Of a stretch of DNA of 64,000 nt, positions 51,848 through 61,498 are shown piece by piece (positions within the stretch are counted from its first letter, which is position 1; each line of letters opens with the position of its first letter). Under the pieces are notes generated by a model, which ran no database searches, had not been told where the DNA came from, and saw nothing but the letters and a program-made list of their open reading frames with translations. The stretch covers positions 1 to 64,000 of the forward strand of contig KL370861.1 in the NCBI GenBank assembly GCA_000702085.1, given 5' to 3'. The translations under genes were made by a program, and so were the position numbers. This stretch comes from Lachnospiraceae bacterium P6A3 (GTDB lineage Bacteria; Bacillota; Clostridia; Lachnospirales; Lachnospiraceae).

Positions 51848-53500
51848 ATGATGAAAAAGCCCTTAAACTTACAAATCAAAAGAATAGGTGCAATCCTCGC
51901 TGCAACATTTATCGGGGTATTGAGCATTCCGATGCATTCGGACGCCATGGAGCACAGAAGTTATACCTACATTTATGATTACTGGGGCGATGTTCAGGAT
52001 ACCCCCGATATATATGAGGTATACAGAGTATTTACATCCTCCGAACTCGGACTTGATGTAAGACTCAATAATCCCAGCGGTATATATGCTACCGATGACA
52101 AGGTATATATCTGCGATACCGGTAACAACCGTATCGTGGTGCTTGCCAAGGATGAAACAGCAGGTCTTGTATATGAGTCGGAGATCAAATCAATCAAGTT
52201 TGCTCCCGGCCCCGCAGAACTCAGCGGCCCTACCGATATCGCAATATCCGAAGAGGGAAATCTCTTCATCGCGGATAAAGGAAACAATCGTATAGTCAAG
52301 GTGGATCAGAACCTGAATTACATTATGGAGTTTGTTCTTCCCAATGACAGCGCGCTTTCAGCGGATACGATATTCCTCCCCAATAAAGTAGTAGTCGATA
52401 CTGCGGAAAGAGTTTATTGCATTTCCGACGGTATCAACAAGGGACTTCTCAAGTATGAAGCCGACGGAACTTTCGCAGGATTCATCGGAGCTACCAAAGC
52501 TGCATACGACATGCTTGATTATATTTGGAAGAAGTTCGCTACTCAGGAGCAGATTGACCGTATGCCCGTAGATGTTCCCACCGAGTACAGTAATATCTAC
52601 ATGGACTATGAGGGATTCATTTATGCCAGCGTTCCCGCTACTGATGCACAGGCAATCGATGATCTTAAAGTAGATGCGGTCAGAAGACTTAATCTTCTCG
52701 GAAATAACATTCTTGTTAATAACGGAAACTGGGTGAATGTCGGTGATATTTACTGGGGATCCGCAGGCGGATATTCGGGACCTTCAAGCTTCTCGGATGT
52801 TACCGCGTTTACCAATGACATTTATGTATGCCTCGACAGAAACCGTGGCAGAGTTTTCGGATATGACGATCAGGGACGTATGGTCTTCGCATTCGGCGGA
52901 AACGGTAATATGGACGGATATTTCAGACGTCCCATCGGCATAGATCATATGGGATATGATCTCCTTGTTCTCGATCAGGCAGACTGTTCAATAACTTATT
53001 TCGTACTCAGTGATTTCGGTAAGGATATATTCAATGCAATCGACCAGTTCGATCGCGGCGAGTATGAAGCTTCCGGAGAATCATGGCAGAGAGTACTTGA
53101 TGTAGACGGTAACTACGATCTCGCATATATCGGAATAGGACGTTCCCTCCTCAGACAGAAGCAGTACAAGGAGGCAATGAGATATTTCGAACTTAAATAT
53201 GACGATGAAAACTATTCCAAGGCATTCAAGGAATATCGTAAGGAATGGGTTCAGAGCCATCTGTTCATAACGGTGGGCATCCTGCTTCTCATCTTCCTCG
53301 TTCCTCTCGGAATAGAGAAATACAGAAATATGAAGATCGAGATTGCTACATCCGATGTTTTCAGATTCCCGGATCCCGAGGATAACATGACCGGAGCCGA
53401 GATAAGAGAATATCATAAGAAGCAGCGTCAGGAATTCAGAGAAAGAGAAAAAGCCAAGAAGGAAGCACGTAAGCTGGCAAAACTCAGCAGCAACAGATAA
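51848..53500 (+). CDS. Exported NHL-repeat protein with TPR-like part and membrane anchor
   Basis: A 550-residue protein with a signal sequence (ending near HSDAME) and a beta-propeller made of NHL repeats: PSGIYATDDKVYICDTGNNR near 76-95, PTDIAISEEGNLFIADKGNNR near 122-142, and YVCLDRNRGRVFGYDDQGRM. A TPR-like stretch (YDLAYIGIGRSLLRQKQYKEA near 420-440), a C-terminal helix near 475-492 and a basic cytoplasmic tail follow. It could hold the importer complex or substrate at the membrane. It starts 2 bases after the permease stop. Confidence 0.75.
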   Translation: MMKKPLNLQIKRIGAILAATFIGVLSIPMHSDAMEHRSYTYIYDYWGDVQDTPDIYEVYRVFTSSELGLDVRLNNPSGIYATDDKVYICDTGNNRIVVLAKDETAGLVYESEIKSIKFAPGPAELSGPTDIAISEEGNLFIADKGNNRIVKVDQNLNYIMEFVLPNDSALSADTIFLPNKVVVDTAERVYCISDGINKGLLKYEADGTFAGFIGATKAAYDMLDYIWKKFATQEQIDRMPVDVPTEYSNIYMDYEGFIYASVPATDAQAIDDLKVDAVRRLNLLGNNILVNNGNWVNVGDIYWGSAGGYSGPSSFSDVTAFTNDIYVCLDRNRGRVFGYDDQGRMVFAFGGNGNMDGYFRRPIGIDHMGYDLLVLDQADCSITYFVLSDFGKDIFNAIDQFDRGEYEASGESWQRVLDVDGNYDLAYIGIGRSLLRQKQYKEAMRYFELKYDDENYSKAFKEYRKEWVQSHLFITVGILLLIFLVPLGIEKYRNMKIEIATSDVFRFPDPEDNMTGAEIREYHKKQRQEFREREKAKKEARKLAKLSSNR

Positions 53501-53525
53501 CACTTAGGCTTTAAGAGAACAGACT

Positions 53526-54221
53526 ATGGCAAAGACAGAAGCAAAAGAAAACAGCATAGTTTCAGGAATCTTCGGATGGTTCAGGAAAACATTCAATGCG
53601 AAATATTGGGATTCACTTAAATTCTCCCTTTATTGCCTGACACATCCCCTCGACGGATTCTGGGATCTTACTCATGAGAAGAGAGGAACTTATGCGGCAG
53701 CGAATACAATACTGTTTGCTACGGTATTGGTAAGACTTCTCAATCTGAAATATACAAGTTTCGTAATTCAGACTGTGTATTGGGAAGATCTGAATATCTG
53801 GTTATATATCGCCAGTATTCTTTTCCCGCTTTCACTGTTCGTTGTAGGAAACTGGGCGACCACTACACTATTCGACGGTAAAGGAAAACTTGGTCAGGTT
53901 TATATCGGTACCTGTTATGCACTTGCTCCTTACCCGCTGATGCAGGTACCCCTGATGATCCTTTCTAACGGTCTTACCACCAGTGAAGCGCAGTTTTATA
54001 CCGTGCTTTCGGTAATTTCGTTGGTATGGTGCGGAGCTCTTTTGGTCGCAGCAATGGGCCAGATTCATGAGTTCTCCGGAGCCAAGAATATCCTCTTCCT
54101 GGTCTTCTCGTTGTTTGCAATGCTCGTCATGGTATTCATACTCATGCTTTTCTTCAGTATGATCACCCAGGGTATCGGATATTTCTATTCACTGTACAGA
54201 GAGTTCATGTTCAGGATGTAG
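53526..54221 (+). CDS. Yip1-family membrane protein
   Basis: A 231-residue protein with a soluble start (KYWDSLKFSLYCLTHPLDGFWDLTHEKRG is the family entry region, near 27-55) and five membrane helices. DGKGKLGQVYIGTCYALAPYP near 116-136 is the Yip1 signature. It is found with importer and DUF5696 genes here and, as far as I know, in related bacteria; role unknown. Confidence 0.8.
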   Translation: MAKTEAKENSIVSGIFGWFRKTFNAKYWDSLKFSLYCLTHPLDGFWDLTHEKRGTYAAANTILFATVLVRLLNLKYTSFVIQTVYWEDLNIWLYIASILFPLSLFVVGNWATTTLFDGKGKLGQVYIGTCYALAPYPLMQVPLMILSNGLTTSEAQFYTVLSVISLVWCGALLVAAMGQIHEFSGAKNILFLVFSLFAMLVMVFILMLFFSMITQGIGYFYSLYREFMFRM

Positions 54222-54251
54222 TTCCATAAATATAGTCATACCGGAGATGTT

Positions 54252-56849
54252 ATGAGAAAAAGAAGTGCAGAACAAAAGAGAGAAACAAGGAATGCGATCA
54301 TCAAGAACCTCAAGGCTCTGATCGCACCCGGAATATTGGCCCTCATCATAGGCGGACTGATCTTTTTTGTAATTAACTATCAGAATAAAGAGGAAGAAGA
54401 ACAGATCATTCCTGTTCACGCTTATGCCGGAGACGGAAGAGAGATAGTGCTTGAAAACAGCGATCTTAAGTTTACTTTTGATCCTACGACAACCTATTTC
54501 ACTCTTCTGGTCAAATCATCCGGTAAGGTATGGTCGGCCGTTCCCGATGATGTGGACGATGATACCATAGCAATGAGTTCCGAGAAGGGACGTATCAGAT
54601 GTACTCTGAACGTTGTCTATGCAAATGAAATCGGTTCCGAGGTATCGTATAACAACTACGACTACAGTATCAAGAATCAGACATATGATGTAGAGACCGA
54701 CGGAGAATCCATTACCGTTCACTATTCAATCGGTAAGGTTCAGAAGGAATTTGTAATTCCTCCCGTATGTACCGTAGAACGCATGGAAGGGTATTTCGAA
54801 GGCCTCAGCCAGGGCGATCTTAATATCATCAAGCAGTACTACAAAAAATATGACATTAACAACCTTGGTAAGAAGGATGACAAGGAAGCTCTCCTTGAAG
54901 CGTATCCCGCACTTGCGAACGAACCTCTGTATGTTCTCCGTGATTCCGCAACGGATTCCATTAAGGCAAAGCTCCAGACCATATTTGAAGAATCAGTCGG
55001 ATATACTTACGAAGAGTTTCTTGAAGATAAAGAACTTGTTTCTGCAGAAGAGCAGGGCAGCAATTCGGTTTATAACATCGACGTCACTTACAGACTTGAC
55101 GGCGGAGACCTTATTGTAGAAGTTCCTTACTCTACCATGGAGTTTCCCAAAGAGCGTCCCATCCTCGCAGTCGATGTACTTCCTTTCTTCGGTGCGGGCG
55201 GTATGGATGACGAAGGATTCCTTCTTGTTCCCGAAGGAAGCGGCGCACTTATCAACTTTAACAACGGTAAGACCGCACAGAGCGTTTATTATGCTAACGT
55301 TTACGGCTGGGACATGGCACATGCAAGAGATGCTCTTGTACACAGTACCAGTACCGTATTCTCAACATTCGGTATTTCAACCGGAAACGATTCGTTCATC
55401 TGTAATGTTGAAGGTGGATCGGCATATGCCGCAATCGAGGCTGATATTTCCGGACGTTTTAACAGCTATAACAGTGTAAATGCCGAGTACGGCGTAATCG
55501 AAAGAGAAGAGTTTGATGTAGGTTCCATATCAAACAGCCGTATCTTCGCATTTCAGGAAGCGCTTCCCGATGAAGTAATGTCACAGAGATACACATTCAT
55601 CAATTCCGGAAGCTACATCGATATGGCTAAGGCATATCAGGCATATCTCCTTAAGAATGCCGAAGGCTATCTGGTCAAGAACGATGACACCGCAGCACCT
55701 TGTGTTGTTGAGGTTGTAGGTGCGGTTGACAAGGTAAAGCAGATTCTCGGTATGCCCGTATCAAGACCTTTGGAACTTACTACTTATAAAGAAGCTGAAA
55801 ACCTCGTAACTCAGCTTGATTCCGAAGGCATCGAAAATATGATCGTCAAGATGACCGGATGGTGCAACGGAGGCGTTGAGCAGCAATACATCAAGGATGT
55901 CGATACGATCTGGTCACTGGGATCCGGAAGAGATCTTAAGAATCTCTGTGATTCCGTAAATGCTCAGGGCAATCAGATCTACCTGGACGGAATTACCGAG
56001 TACGCATATAATTCAAATATTTTTGACGGATTCTTTGCTTACAGAGATTCCTCAAGATTCATAAGCAGAGAGCTCTGCAAGCTGTATCCTTTCAGCCAGA
56101 TCACTTACGGCGACAGAGATGATCTTGATGCACATTACCTTCTTCACGAACAGCTCATTCTTGATATGATGAGAAATCTTGTGAAGGCTAATGAGAAGTA
56201 TGGTGCAACCGGTGCTTCGTTCCAGGATGTAGGAACAGATCTTGCCAGTGATTTCTATCGCAGGAATCCTTACTCCAGACAGCAGGCACTTATCGATCAG
56301 AGCGCGGTTCTCAGAGAGATCAAGGATAACGGCGGATTTATAATGATTAATTCCGGCAACATCTATGCGGCGGTTTACAGTGATGTGATCACCCATATGG
56401 ATCTCAAGGGAAGTGAATATACCATAATTGATGAGTTTATTCCTTTCTATGAGCTGGCTCTTCACGGATATGTCAATTACACCGGAATGCCCGTAAATAT
56501 TTGCGGCAGCGAGCTTGATGAGATTCTTGCTTCGGCAGAATATGGCGCAGGTCTTTGCTACAGCGTGATGGATGAAGATCCCGAAACACTTCAGAAGACT
56601 CTTTATCCTCAGTATTACGGAAGCTCTTATGCTTCGGTTCATGACAGACTGGTTGAGACCTATACCAGATACAATAACGAACTCGGACATACCTTCAATC
56701 AGGAAATGACCGGTCATGACAATCTGTCAGAATATGTTTCCGTTACCGAATATGAAGACGGAACAAGAGTATATGTGAACTACGGATATACCGATTATTC
56801 CGGTGACGGAATAACAGTTCCGGCTAGAGATTATGTGGTTGTGAAATAA
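54252..56849 (+). CDS. Membrane-anchored DUF5696 protein
   Basis: An 865-residue protein with one helix near 26-46 and a large outer part. The N-terminal beta-rich segment (LKFTFDPTTTYFTLLVKSSGKVW near 73-95) and the later barrel-like part (MTGWCNGGVEQQYIKDVDTIW near 533-553) resemble glycoside-hydrolase-like arrangements. I recognise it as DUF5696 from its place between Yip1 and permease genes and from the sequence type. No catalytic residues can be named. Possibly a surface carbohydrate-acting or scaffold protein. Confidence 0.65.
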   Translation: MRKRSAEQKRETRNAIIKNLKALIAPGILALIIGGLIFFVINYQNKEEEEQIIPVHAYAGDGREIVLENSDLKFTFDPTTTYFTLLVKSSGKVWSAVPDDVDDDTIAMSSEKGRIRCTLNVVYANEIGSEVSYNNYDYSIKNQTYDVETDGESITVHYSIGKVQKEFVIPPVCTVERMEGYFEGLSQGDLNIIKQYYKKYDINNLGKKDDKEALLEAYPALANEPLYVLRDSATDSIKAKLQTIFEESVGYTYEEFLEDKELVSAEEQGSNSVYNIDVTYRLDGGDLIVEVPYSTMEFPKERPILAVDVLPFFGAGGMDDEGFLLVPEGSGALINFNNGKTAQSVYYANVYGWDMAHARDALVHSTSTVFSTFGISTGNDSFICNVEGGSAYAAIEADISGRFNSYNSVNAEYGVIEREEFDVGSISNSRIFAFQEALPDEVMSQRYTFINSGSYIDMAKAYQAYLLKNAEGYLVKNDDTAAPCVVEVVGAVDKVKQILGMPVSRPLELTTYKEAENLVTQLDSEGIENMIVKMTGWCNGGVEQQYIKDVDTIWSLGSGRDLKNLCDSVNAQGNQIYLDGITEYAYNSNIFDGFFAYRDSSRFISRELCKLYPFSQITYGDRDDLDAHYLLHEQLILDMMRNLVKANEKYGATGASFQDVGTDLASDFYRRNPYSRQQALIDQSAVLREIKDNGGFIMINSGNIYAAVYSDVITHMDLKGSEYTIIDEFIPFYELALHGYVNYTGMPVNICGSELDEILASAEYGAGLCYSVMDEDPETLQKTLYPQYYGSSYASVHDRLVETYTRYNNELGHTFNQEMTGHDNLSEYVSVTEYEDGTRVYVNYGYTDYSGDGITVPARDYVVVK

Positions 56850-56870
56850 GGGCGATACGGAGACCCGGAT

Positions 56871-57782
56871 ATGAAGAAGAAATTAAACGGAAAAGTTAGC
56901 GGACTTGAAAAAAGAAGGGCAGTAACAGGTTACCTGTTCATTTCCCCCTTTATACTTGGCTTCTTACTCTTTATGGTAAAGCCTATGTTCCAGTCACTCT
57001 ATATGAGTTTCTGTGATGTACAGGTAGGTGCCGGATCATTTGAGATGATCAGAAACGGTATTTACAATTACAATTACGCGTTCAGAGTAGACCCCGAGTA
57101 TTCAAGGCTGCTTATAGAGGGCTTTACCAAGATGATCGTGTACTCGCTTGCGATAATGGTATTTGCTTTCTTCGTTTCTCTGATACTTAATCAGGAATTC
57201 CACGGAAGAGCATTGGTAAGAGCGATATTCTTCCTTCCCGTTATCCTGTCGAGCGGTGTTATCCTCGGACTTGAAACAGATAACTCCGTCATCGCACAGA
57301 TGCATGCGACTGTTGAGGATTCAATGACCAACGTCAGCGTTACCGCGGTTCTTGAGAGCATCCTCAGAACAGCGGGTGTAGGTACCAGAGCTTATGAGAC
57401 AGTCTTTGAACTTATCGATAATATTTATGACATAGCTCTTGCATCCGGAATTCAGATTATCGTATTCCTTTCCGGACTTCAGACAATTCCCAAGAGCATG
57501 TACGAGGCAGCGTCTATCGAGGGTTGTACCGCATGGGAAAGCCTTTGGAAGGTAACTTTCCCCATGGTAAGCTCTATATTCTTAGTAAACTGGGTTTACA
57601 CGATAGTAGATTTCTGTATGAGATCCGACAACGAAGTCATGACCAAGATTACCGATACGATGGTCGATCAGTTAAACTACGGTCTGTCTTCCGCAATGGC
57701 GTGGTGTTATTTCCTTCTTACGATAATATTCCTTGCCATTAGCTCGTTCTTGATTTCCAGGAGGGTTTATTATTATGAGTAA
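56871..57782 (+). CDS. Carbohydrate ABC transporter permease, MalF type (second importer)
   Basis: A 303-residue permease with six helices; the first starts at VTGYLFISPFILGFLLFMV near 17-35. The EAA loop is EAASIEGCTAWESLWKVTFP near 211-230. The outer loop after helix 3 is longer than usual. Overlaps the next permease gene by 8 bases. Confidence 0.92.
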   Translation: MKKKLNGKVSGLEKRRAVTGYLFISPFILGFLLFMVKPMFQSLYMSFCDVQVGAGSFEMIRNGIYNYNYAFRVDPEYSRLLIEGFTKMIVYSLAIMVFAFFVSLILNQEFHGRALVRAIFFLPVILSSGVILGLETDNSVIAQMHATVEDSMTNVSVTAVLESILRTAGVGTRAYETVFELIDNIYDIALASGIQIIVFLSGLQTIPKSMYEAASIEGCTAWESLWKVTFPMVSSIFLVNWVYTIVDFCMRSDNEVMTKITDTMVDQLNYGLSSAMAWCYFLLTIIFLAISSFLISRRVYYYE

Positions 57783-58791
57783 TACTGCGGTGATGAGTGC
57801 TCCTGCAGCAACGGGCAAGGTAAAATCCAAGGACAAGCCTAAAATGTCCGCTTTGAAAAAGAAAAAGATAGCTATGAATACATTCATAAGCATCGTCCGT
57901 TTCATTCTGCTGTTCGGTCTTTGCTTTATGATAATTCAGCCTATCCTCAATAAGATTTCCGTAAGTTTCATGACTGAGGGTGATCTTTACGATCCCGTCG
58001 TCATAAACATTCCGGCTCATTTCACAACCGAGAATTACCAGCTTGCGGTCAAACTTATGAGTTACAAGACTGCTTTCAAGAATTCGTTTTTGACTTCACT
58101 TACCATCGGACTTCTTCAGGTAGCGGTTTGTACTCTTGTAGGATACGGATTTGCGAGATATGAATTTCCTCTCAAGAAGCTCTGGTTCGGATGCGTTCTT
58201 CTTATGATCATCATCCCTCCCCAGATCATGTCCACATCCCTTTACCTTCACTTTAAGTTTTTCGATATATTCGGATTGTTTAAGCTTTTAACAGGTGAAG
58301 CCAAAAACATGAGAGGTTCGATACTTCCTTACTATCTGATGAGTGCAGGCTGTATGGGACTTAAGAACGGTCTTTATATCTACCTTATAAGACAGTTCTT
58401 CAGAAATATTCCCAAAGAACTTGAGGAGGCAGCTTACGTTGATGGTGCAGGTACACTTAAGACGTTCATCATCATCATGCTTCCCGATGCAAAGCCCATC
58501 CTTACTTCCTGCTTCCTGTTCTCTTTTGTATGGCAGTGGACCGATGGTTTCTACTCAAGAATGTTCCTTGGAAATCTCAAACTGGTAAGTACTTCACTTT
58601 CGTCCATAGCGGATGACCTTTCAACGTACATTGCCAGCCAGACCGGTGTACAGTCTACGGTTTCAGTAGCATATTCGAACTGTATTCTTTCGACCGGTAC
58701 ATTGATGATCATTTTACCTCTTATCATCCTTTATCTCTTTGCTCAGAAGGGCTTTGTAGAGAGCCTTTCATCAACGGGTATAAAGATGTAA
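57775..58791 (+). CDS. Carbohydrate ABC transporter permease, MalG type (second importer)
   Basis: A 338-residue permease with six helices from about 42, and the EAA loop EEAAYVDGAGTLKTFIIIMLP near 220-240. The GGAGG ribosome site lies inside the preceding gene. The binding protein of this importer is encoded just downstream, behind its own promoter. Confidence 0.92.
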   Translation: MSNTAVMSAPAATGKVKSKDKPKMSALKKKKIAMNTFISIVRFILLFGLCFMIIQPILNKISVSFMTEGDLYDPVVINIPAHFTTENYQLAVKLMSYKTAFKNSFLTSLTIGLLQVAVCTLVGYGFARYEFPLKKLWFGCVLLMIIIPPQIMSTSLYLHFKFFDIFGLFKLLTGEAKNMRGSILPYYLMSAGCMGLKNGLYIYLIRQFFRNIPKELEEAAYVDGAGTLKTFIIIMLPDAKPILTSCFLFSFVWQWTDGFYSRMFLGNLKLVSTSLSSIADDLSTYIASQTGVQSTVSVAYSNCILSTGTLMIILPLIILYLFAQKGFVESLSSTGIKM

Positions 58792-58794
58792 AAA

Positions 58795-58825
58795 TTGGAC
58801 ATTCCGCGGGCAGATGTGGTATAAT
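58795..58825 (+). promoter_or_regulatory. Promoter upstream of the binding-protein gene
   Basis: TTGGAC (58795-58800), 19-base spacer, TATAAT (58820-58825), starting right after the permease stop; would allow extra transcription of the binding-protein gene. Confidence 0.6.
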
Positions 58826-58846
58826 TGTTCGTGGGTTTTAAGCCCG

Positions 58847-58885
58847 ATATATATCCGCAATAATGCGGGACATATATATTTTTTA
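58847..58885 (+). terminator. Terminator-like hairpin in the 5' leader of the binding-protein gene
   Basis: ATATATATCCGCA-ATAA-TGCGG-GAC-ATATATAT stem with a 3-base bulge, followed by a run of T. It lies between the promoter at 58795 and the ribosome site at about 58903, so it could act as attenuator or mRNA-stabilising hairpin. Confidence 0.55.
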
Positions 58886-58913
58886 TCAGACCTTTAGGGT
58901 CAAAAGGAGGATT

Positions 58914-60449
58914 ATGAAGAGAAAGTTTTTGAACCAGATTATTGCTGTTGGTGCAACTGCAGCAATGGTCGCAGGAATGGCCGGATGCCAGGGCAACAAC
59001 GGCGGCGGCAGCAGCGAACCCGCTCCTACCGACACTCCTGCAACCGATACTCCTGCTACTGACGCTCCCGTTGATGAGCCTGTAAGCGAGTATCCCGTAT
59101 ACACCGATGCTGATGGCAACCCCATCGATCTCGGTGGTGTAGAAGTTGAGATCGTTAACTGGTGGGCTGCTGATACCCCTGCTGATCCCGTAAATGATTA
59201 CGAGGAAGCTATGTGGGACTATCGTGAGTGGTGCGAAGAGACCTACAACTTCACCGTTAAAGAGACCAAGAATTTCTCCGGCAACGAGCTTACCTGGACC
59301 GACTGCATCCAGCAGTTCTCTGATTACGTAACTTCCGGCGGAGACGACGGATATTATGTATTCACCGGCCGTATGTGTGCAGCAGCTACCACCGCTGTTC
59401 AGTCCGGACTTATGTATGACCTCGCAACCATCGATTGCCTTGATTTCAAGAATGAATCAGTATTCACCAGAAACCAGGTAGACGAGTTCTTCCAGAAGGG
59501 AGACAGCATCTACACCATGTATGCTACCGGAAACGGATTCCCTGAGCCTCGTGAAGGAATCTTCTTCAACAAGAAGGTACTTGAGGATGCAGGAATCGAT
59601 CCTGAGAGCATCTATGATATGCAGGCAAACGGAACCTGGACTTGGGACGCTTGGAAAGAGCTCTGCGAGAAGGTTATGAGAGATACCGATAACGACGGTA
59701 CTCCCGATGTATACGGATTCACCTGTAACTATGACGACGCTGTTGAAGAGTTCGTTCTTTCAAACGGCGGATCATTAGTTAAGAATGAAGCAAGCGGACT
59801 TAGAGTAGCATTTGATGATGCTGACACTGCAGAAGCTCTCAACTTCTTCCAGGAGATGGTATCTACCTATGATGCTCACCTTTACTATCCCGCTGACGCA
59901 GCTTGGGACTTCTACAAGACCGATTGGCTTACCGGAAACACCGCTTTCTACATTGGCCAGGTTTGGGAGAAGGACAACGTAAGAGGAATCGGCGATGACG
60001 GCAGATCAATGGAAGACGAAGTTGGTTTCGTTTCCTTCCCTGTTGGACCTTCCGCAGGAAGCAACTTCACCTCTTATGCTTCGGACAACCTTTACTACAT
60101 CCCCGGATGTTATGATGCTGATAAGGCATTTGCTTGTGCATTCGCATACCTTTGCTTCTATCAGGATACTCCCGGATACGAAGACTTCATTAACAGCCTT
60201 GACGGAATCAAAGCTAGCTACTATTCAAACTTCGATGACACCAGAGCAGTTGATGAGACTATCGTAAGAATCATCAAGACCGGTGGCTATGAGCCCGCTG
60301 AATCTGTTGCTAACGTTGATATCGGACCTCAGTTCAGACATCATGTTGGTGTTAACGTTGCTGAAGGTACTGTAAATGATATGTCTGCAGCAATCGAAGA
60401 GGCAGCTACTCAGTGGAATACTTTCGTAGAGGAAGCTAACGCTAAATAA
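58914..60449 (+). CDS. Carbohydrate-binding lipoprotein of the second ABC importer
   Basis: A 511-residue lipoprotein. The signal peptide ends in GMAGC (lipobox, Cys about residue 24), followed by a low-complexity linker of TDTPA repeats near 37-55 that spans the wall. The body is a family-1 solute-binding protein (VEIVNWWAADTPADPVNDYEE, FFNKKVLEDAGIDPESIYDM, TWDAWKELCEKV). Very biased codon use points to high expression. AAGGAGG ribosome site. A strong terminator follows. Confidence 0.93.
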   Translation: MKRKFLNQIIAVGATAAMVAGMAGCQGNNGGGSSEPAPTDTPATDTPATDAPVDEPVSEYPVYTDADGNPIDLGGVEVEIVNWWAADTPADPVNDYEEAMWDYREWCEETYNFTVKETKNFSGNELTWTDCIQQFSDYVTSGGDDGYYVFTGRMCAAATTAVQSGLMYDLATIDCLDFKNESVFTRNQVDEFFQKGDSIYTMYATGNGFPEPREGIFFNKKVLEDAGIDPESIYDMQANGTWTWDAWKELCEKVMRDTDNDGTPDVYGFTCNYDDAVEEFVLSNGGSLVKNEASGLRVAFDDADTAEALNFFQEMVSTYDAHLYYPADAAWDFYKTDWLTGNTAFYIGQVWEKDNVRGIGDDGRSMEDEVGFVSFPVGPSAGSNFTSYASDNLYYIPGCYDADKAFACAFAYLCFYQDTPGYEDFINSLDGIKASYYSNFDDTRAVDETIVRIIKTGGYEPAESVANVDIGPQFRHHVGVNVAEGTVNDMSAAIEEAATQWNTFVEEANAK

Positions 60450-60474
60450 TCGGTTTTAACCAATGTTTCTTTTG

Positions 60475-60508
60475 CAGGGCGACGCTATATGCGCCGCCCT
60501 GTTTTATA
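60475..60508 (+). terminator. Rho-independent terminator
   Basis: CAGGGCG-ACGC-TATAT-GCGC-CGCCCTG stem followed by TTTT; ends the binding-protein transcript while allowing some read-through into the next genes. Confidence 0.8.
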
Positions 60509-60520
60509 GAAAGGCAAATT

Positions 60521-61495
60521 ATGGGTGAAGCATATTTTCATCTTCCCGGACTCAGAAAAAATTTCCCACTCAATATGATGGTCGTTAACCTCATGGATGC
60601 TCATCCGGAGTATTTTCGTGAGGGCGTTAAGATCAAAAGTTTTTACGGAGAATTTCCCGTTTCACTTTGGAACGGCGGAAGGAACGGAGCAGACGATCAA
60701 TGCTCCGCGGAATACGTTACTAATATAGTAAAGACCCTTAATTCTCACGATATTTCCGTGAGACTTACTTTTACGAATATGACATTAACAGAGTATGATC
60801 TGGAGGATCCGTACTGTAATTTCTGTCTGGATGAAATAGCACATGATGACAGAAACGCGGTTATTATCTTTTCTCCCATACTCGAGGAATATATACGAAA
60901 TAAATATCCAAATATTAAGATAGTATCTTCCACATGTAAGAGACTAACGGAGATTGATAAGGTTAACGAAGAACTATCCAAGCCGTATGATCTTGTTGTT
61001 TTGGATTATGACTTCAATAATAATTTTGAAGCGCTGGAGAAGATTCACAATCATGACAGATGTGAGATCTTGGTGAATGCCATATGTACTCCCGGATGTC
61101 CCAGACGTTCGGATCATTATAAAAACATCGCCGAAAACCAGCGTATCCTGTTCAAGAACAGGAGTATGCCCGAAGGGAAAAAGATCCCATACAAGAAGTG
61201 GGAGTGCAAGTACTACAAAGACAGCAATTTTTACTGCATAAAAGACTATCCTACGGTAGTTTTACCCGAGGATGTTGTGGGAAAATACAGTGAAGAACTT
61301 GGATTCCACAATTTCAAAATAGAAGGACGAACCGAGAAATATTTCTCGCTTATCGAAACATACAGCAATTATCTGGTCAAACCCGAATATCAGGGTATAT
61401 TCAGACTTAAGCTGTACGACGGATTGGTAAATAACAGACTTGTAAGCGTTGTAAGACCTAAGCCTCAGCAGTTTATCATGCCTTCTAAGGAGTAA
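60521..61495 (+). CDS. U32-peptidase-like iron-sulfur protein, paralogue 2
   Basis: A 324-residue paralogue of the proteins at 29034 and 61499. It has HLPG near the start, SLWNGGRNG near 50-58, DISVRLTFTNMTLTE near 79-93, SSTCKRLTE near 137-145, and the cysteine motif CEILVNAICTPGCPRRSDHY near 183-202. A further acidic and lysine-rich segment leads to FHNFKIEGRTEKY near 265-277 and VKPEYQ. A TIM-barrel Fe-S protein of the U32/UbiU-UbiV kind is likely; substrate unknown. It lies in the xylan-use locus. Confidence 0.6.
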   Translation: MGEAYFHLPGLRKNFPLNMMVVNLMDAHPEYFREGVKIKSFYGEFPVSLWNGGRNGADDQCSAEYVTNIVKTLNSHDISVRLTFTNMTLTEYDLEDPYCNFCLDEIAHDDRNAVIIFSPILEEYIRNKYPNIKIVSSTCKRLTEIDKVNEELSKPYDLVVLDYDFNNNFEALEKIHNHDRCEILVNAICTPGCPRRSDHYKNIAENQRILFKNRSMPEGKKIPYKKWECKYYKDSNFYCIKDYPTVVLPEDVVGKYSEELGFHNFKIEGRTEKYFSLIETYSNYLVKPEYQGIFRLKLYDGLVNNRLVSVVRPKPQQFIMPSKE

Positions 61496-61498
61496 AAA

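Noticed and set aside
59022-59080. Short tandem DNA repeat coding TDTPA units
   Set aside because: It is the low-complexity wall-spanning linker of a lipoprotein, common in such proteins, not a mobile or CRISPR-like repeat.
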